Virus record (IMG/VR): IMGVR_UViG_3300031576_000270
Span: 1 to 24,081 of that record
Strand: one strand, 5' to 3'
Length of the DNA stretch: 24,081 bases
DNA from: a virus
Positions 21,282 to 24,081 of the stretch are shown here, piece by piece. Position 1 is the stretch's first letter; every line of letters starts with the position of its first letter. Position numbers and translations under genes: made by a program. A model generated the notes under the pieces. The model saw only the letters and a program-made list of their open reading frames with translations, was not told the origin of the DNA and did not search any database.

Positions 21282-21992
21282 ATGCGGCGCAAATGGATGA
21301 AGCGGGTCGTTGTCTCATTGATGCTGATCATTTCGGTGTTGGTGTGGACGTTTATTCTTGATTTGGGGCACGAGTCCACGGCGGCCAATTTCTTTAGCGG
21401 TGGGGCCGGTGGCGGGGGCGGTGGGCCAGCCTCAGCGGTAACGTCACCATTCACGCTCGGTGCCACCACGGTGACGACCACCGGCACGCAGCTAAATTTT
21501 CTTTCATCGGCAAGCGGCACGACCGGTGGTCTCACCTCAAATTTAGTTTTTTCCGCCTCGCCTGTTTTGTCTGGCGCTGTCGGCATCGGGGTAGCGTCTC
21601 CGACCGCTGCACTCCAGCTACCGGCAGGCACAGCCACTGCATCCTCGGCCCCGCTGAAACTTACGTCCGGCACAAACATGACGACGCCAGAGGTCGGAGC
21701 GATAGAGTTCACGGGGACTGCCCTGAGCGTGACCGGCTCGGACGCGATCAGGCGCACCGTCCAGACATCGCAGAATATTCAGAGCGGGCAATGCACGCTG
21801 GATGGCGTAGCGCCATCCGATTGCACGCTGGCGATCTCCTATTCCACGAGCACAAGCTATGTCTGCACTGTGAGCCGCCAAACAGGGACCTTTGGCATGT
21901 CTGTGACTCGGACGAGCGCCACAGCAGTGACGGTGGTCAGCTCGTCCGGCACGGATACTGGCGTCGTGAGTTTGATTTGTCACGGCACGTGA
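21282..21992 (+). CDS. Tail fibre-like protein with signal-peptide-like N-terminus
   Basis: This is 236 residues after GGGGAGGG. The N-terminus MRRKWMKRVVVSLMLIIS, with hydrophobic continuation VLVWTFILDLG, is a positively charged plus hydrophobic segment like a signal anchor. A Gly-rich stretch (FFSGGAGGGGGGPASA) follows. The middle carries GIGVASPTAALQLPAGTATA and APLKLTSGTNMTTPEVGAIEF, a repeat-like motif common in phage tail fibres and environmental fibre-like proteins. The C-terminus has two Cys near SYVCTVSRQTGTFG and SLICHGT and an IQSGQCTLDG segment, perhaps for disulphides. It may be a fibre exported or anchored before assembly, or a host-surface-modifying factor. Confidence 0.65.
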   Translation: MRRKWMKRVVVSLMLIISVLVWTFILDLGHESTAANFFSGGAGGGGGGPASAVTSPFTLGATTVTTTGTQLNFLSSASGTTGGLTSNLVFSASPVLSGAVGIGVASPTAALQLPAGTATASSAPLKLTSGTNMTTPEVGAIEFTGTALSVTGSDAIRRTVQTSQNIQSGQCTLDGVAPSDCTLAISYSTSTSYVCTVSRQTGTFGMSVTRTSATAVTVVSSSGTDTGVVSLICHGT

Positions 21993-22005
21993 GAGGGAGA
22001 GTCGC

Positions 22006-22992
22006 TTGAGCATTGACCCTATCGCCAATTTCATTTCTGCCGACACGACTGCACCGGCTATCTCCAGTGATACGACCGTCCAGATCGATCTCCTGGACTG
22101 GGCCGACATCTCAGCGCGCTTGCCAGACGGCGGGTTCAACATGTCCTGGTGGGATCGCAACACACACCGTGATCCGGTGGACGACCCAGACAGAGAGATC
22201 ATCAGGGTCACTGGGTACACTGCGCCAGACATACTCGTCGTGTTGCGGGCACAGGAGGGCACGCTTGCCGCGCCACATCCATTGGGGAGTCGGATGGTCT
22301 ACGGCGTCACGGCCAAGATGATTACGGACTTGCAGGACACGATCAAGAATTTCAGTTCGGCAAATCGGAAGGTATTTTTTTATCAGGCGCTTGGTGGGAG
22401 CACGACCTATAATGAATCTGGGGTAGTGGTTGCGGGGGCAATCGGACTGGTTGGGACCCGCACATTTGTCACGGTCCCAGATACCGGAGCGTATATCTCC
22501 CATCTTTCTGCCGCCACGATCAATTCTGACGCGGGGATTTTATCCACTACTCTTGATTCCGGATTTAACGCCTTTCCGTGGGTGTTTGAGACTTCGGTTT
22601 TGACGGGATCATCGCCACTCCTACAGCGCACGTGGGTGGGGTGTCCACGGTCCGATCCCATCGCCTCTGACACCCCAGTGGAAGGCGCATGTTTCAGACA
22701 TTCTTCTTCGGCAGGGGACACCTCGTGGCAGGCCATTTTTTCTACTGGCACTACGCACACGATCATTCCGACAGGGGTCGTGTGGACAAATGATGCGCCG
22801 ATGAGATTCCGTGTCGAGCATGACGGCAGCGGCGGATATACCTATTCGATCAACGGTGTCGTGGTGGCCGAGGTCACTACTATCGCGCTGACGAGCACAC
22901 TTCTTTTTACGATCAAGACGAGGACGCTGGAGGCCGTGGCAAAAAAGATTGGCATATCCAAGATTGTTGGGATCACGTATACGATAGAATGA
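22006..22992 (+). CDS. Tail fibre/receptor-binding-like protein, paralog 1
   Basis: This is 328 residues from the TTG at 22006, five bases after GAGAGGGAGA. The N-terminal domain (about residues 1-110) shares ordered matches with the next gene: DPIANFISADTTAPAIS, IDLLDWADISARLP, REIIRVTGYTAPDILVVLRA and QEGTLAAPHPLG, a phage tail attachment pattern. The C-terminal half is beta-rich (FRVEHDGSGGYTYSINGVVV, then LTSTLLFTIKT) and looks like a ConA/laminin-G type jelly roll that could bind sugars. The pair suggests duplicated fibres with different tips. It sits between the signal-peptide genes and paralog 2. Confidence 0.7.
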   Translation: MSIDPIANFISADTTAPAISSDTTVQIDLLDWADISARLPDGGFNMSWWDRNTHRDPVDDPDREIIRVTGYTAPDILVVLRAQEGTLAAPHPLGSRMVYGVTAKMITDLQDTIKNFSSANRKVFFYQALGGSTTYNESGVVVAGAIGLVGTRTFVTVPDTGAYISHLSAATINSDAGILSTTLDSGFNAFPWVFETSVLTGSSPLLQRTWVGCPRSDPIASDTPVEGACFRHSSSAGDTSWQAIFSTGTTHTIIPTGVVWTNDAPMRFRVEHDGSGGYTYSINGVVVAEVTTIALTSTLLFTIKTRTLEAVAKKIGISKIVGITYTIE

Positions 22993-23999
22993 AAACGCCA
23001 TTGTCATTGATCGGGCTACTCGACCCTGTGGGGAACTTTATCGTCTCCCCGCTCGCAGCGCCTGTCACGACCAGCGACAGCACGCTATCCGTGGACCTCA
23101 CTGGGTGGGGCCTGTTCAGCGCGATCCTGCCCCCCTACGACGTGTCCGTCGACACCGAGATCATGCGCGTCACGGGGCTGCCATCGGCGGGGGTTCTCTC
23201 CGTGTTGCGCGCACAGCAAGGCACCGCCGCCGCCGGTCACGCGACGGGCGCAATCGTTCGCCTGACACATACGGCACGCACGATTCAGGCGCTCTCTGAC
23301 TCGATAGAGGTCTTGTCCGAGGTCTCCTCGCGAGTGAAAGTATTCGGCGAGCGCGAGAGCTATGCACAGACCGGAGAGTACGGCAGCACGGGCCTCTGGG
23401 ATGGCGGATTGATCGCCTCTGGGATCACAACGCAGCATGGTCTATTCACGCGATTTTGGACGGGCAACCTTTTTGGAGCCCTATCAATCATAAAATTCGT
23501 GATCGGGGATAGGTGGACATGGGAGGATGTCATTGGAATAAAATCCACCTTCGCTTTTGGCTCATCCATCGCCCAGTGCGGATTTTCATTTCGGGGCTCA
23601 CTCGACAACGTTCATCCAACAGATGAGATGGCCGTGGTTGGGACCTCCACGGAAGGCGTGTTGTTTTTCCAGATTGTGCCATCTCTAGGCGCGCAATGGC
23701 GCGTGCTTAGCACGGCCACTAACGACGGTACCGGAATGATCACCAATACCGGCAAGATGATCCCCGTCGGACAAGATTCTGTGTGGTCACTGGGGGTCGA
23801 GTTCAACGACCACATCGCGGACATGTACATTGACGGGGACCTCGTTGCGACGCGCGATTTTCTGGTTGATCCCACTCCATCCACTCTGAATTTCAGCGGG
23901 GTGTATCATGCAGCCGGTGCGGATTCTGGCGGGCCTGGGGTGTTCCTGGAGGCCATCGGCACATCGCACTGGCGGATGATTCAGGTCACCGCACAGTAG
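22989..23999 (+). CDS. Tail fibre/receptor-binding-like protein, paralog 2
   Basis: This 336-residue product starts at an ATG overlapping the previous stop (ATGA). The N-terminal part matches paralog 1: DPVGNFIVSPLAAPVTTSD, VDLTGWGLFSAILPP, TEIMRVTGLPSAGVLSVLRA and QQGTAAAGHATG. The C-terminal part begins around residue 115 and has TGLWDGGLIASGIT, WTGNLFGALSIIKFVI, CGFSFRGSLDNVHPTDEM and VEFNDHIADMYIDGDLVA, which resembles a laminin-G/ConA-like fold of lectin type. It would make a second receptor-binding fibre. Relative to paralog 1 the attachment module is shared and the tip has diverged. The TAG stop (23997-23999) is followed by the next gene. Confidence 0.7.
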   Translation: MKTPLSLIGLLDPVGNFIVSPLAAPVTTSDSTLSVDLTGWGLFSAILPPYDVSVDTEIMRVTGLPSAGVLSVLRAQQGTAAAGHATGAIVRLTHTARTIQALSDSIEVLSEVSSRVKVFGERESYAQTGEYGSTGLWDGGLIASGITTQHGLFTRFWTGNLFGALSIIKFVIGDRWTWEDVIGIKSTFAFGSSIAQCGFSFRGSLDNVHPTDEMAVVGTSTEGVLFFQIVPSLGAQWRVLSTATNDGTGMITNTGKMIPVGQDSVWSLGVEFNDHIADMYIDGDLVATRDFLVDPTPSTLNFSGVYHAAGADSGGPGVFLEAIGTSHWRMIQVTAQ

Positions 24000-24011
24000 A
24001 CAGGAGACATG

Positions 24012-24081
24012 ATGACGGAACGCAGGAGGAGCGAGGATAGCAACATTGTTCGGATTGAGGAACGGCTAAAGGCCCTTCAGG
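24012..24081 (+). CDS. Start of a small charged protein, truncated by the window
   Basis: The reading frame starts at the ATG at 24012, five bases after AGGAG (24002-24006); the in-frame ATG at 24009 is closer to the SD than usual. Only about 23 codons are visible: MTERRRSEDSNIVRIEERL followed by KALQ. The helix is charged and suits the beginning of a small coiled-coil or XhlA/holin-like protein, but the call is tentative since the rest lies beyond the window. Confidence 0.6.
   Translation, partial: MTERRRSEDSNIVRIEERLKALQ

Noticed and set aside
1-24081. tRNA, rRNA, CRISPR array, insertion sequence or attachment site
   Set aside because: No cloverleaf, ribosomal RNA or spaced-repeat array was seen, and no transposase or integrase reading frame was found. 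The two-copy tandem sites are too few and have spacers too short for CRISPR.

Overview
The window reads as part of a tailed double-stranded DNA bacteriophage genome or prophage. It carries one nearly unbroken rightward run of packaging, head, tail and fibre genes, with start/stop overlaps, strong Shine-Dalgarno (SD) sites, and ATG, GTG and TTG starts. The bacterial host cannot be named from the sequence. The promoters look like the sigma70 type and base composition is moderately GC-rich. No tail sheath gene is visible and the tape measure protein is about 720 residues, so a siphovirus with a tail of roughly 110 nm is the best guess. No integrase, tRNA, rRNA, CRISPR array or insertion sequence was seen.

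Layout. (1) 1-1054, leftward: three small genes of unknown function, each preceded by a near-identical hairpin-plus-SD leader, read from a near-consensus promoter at 1027-1054. (2) 1116-2824, rightward: a small unknown protein, then a 424-residue protein with a winged-helix segment that may be a replication initiator or regulator. A strong terminator overlaps its 3' end. (3) 2825-3493: a repeat-bearing non-coding gap, a holin-like membrane protein and a second gap with a perfect 18-bp palindrome. (4) 3494-9611: ParB-like protein, ABC ATPase-GNAT fusion, small and large terminase, MuF-like minor head protein and portal. (5) 9651-12526: protease/scaffold, decoration-like protein and major capsid protein, possibly with their own promoter. 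(6) 12538-19729: two paralogous tail-tube-like proteins, connector, tail completion protein, tail terminator, two overlapping tail chaperone frames, tape measure and tail hub. (7) 19730-23999: receptor-binding region with a glycine-rich adhesin-like protein, two small proteins with signal-peptide-like N-termini and two paralogous fibres. A new gene begins at 24012.

Most striking features. A sequence family built on TGTAAAGAATTC occurs five times, only in three gaps: twice in tandem before the winged-helix gene, once as a perfect palindrome before the packaging operon, and twice in tandem in opposite orientation before the tail completion gene. The tandem pairs have the same 24-bp period. This looks like one DNA-binding regulator or replication protein acting at several points. 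The ParB-like/ABC-GNAT pair beside the terminase recalls Mom-type DNA modification proteins, but that function is inference only.
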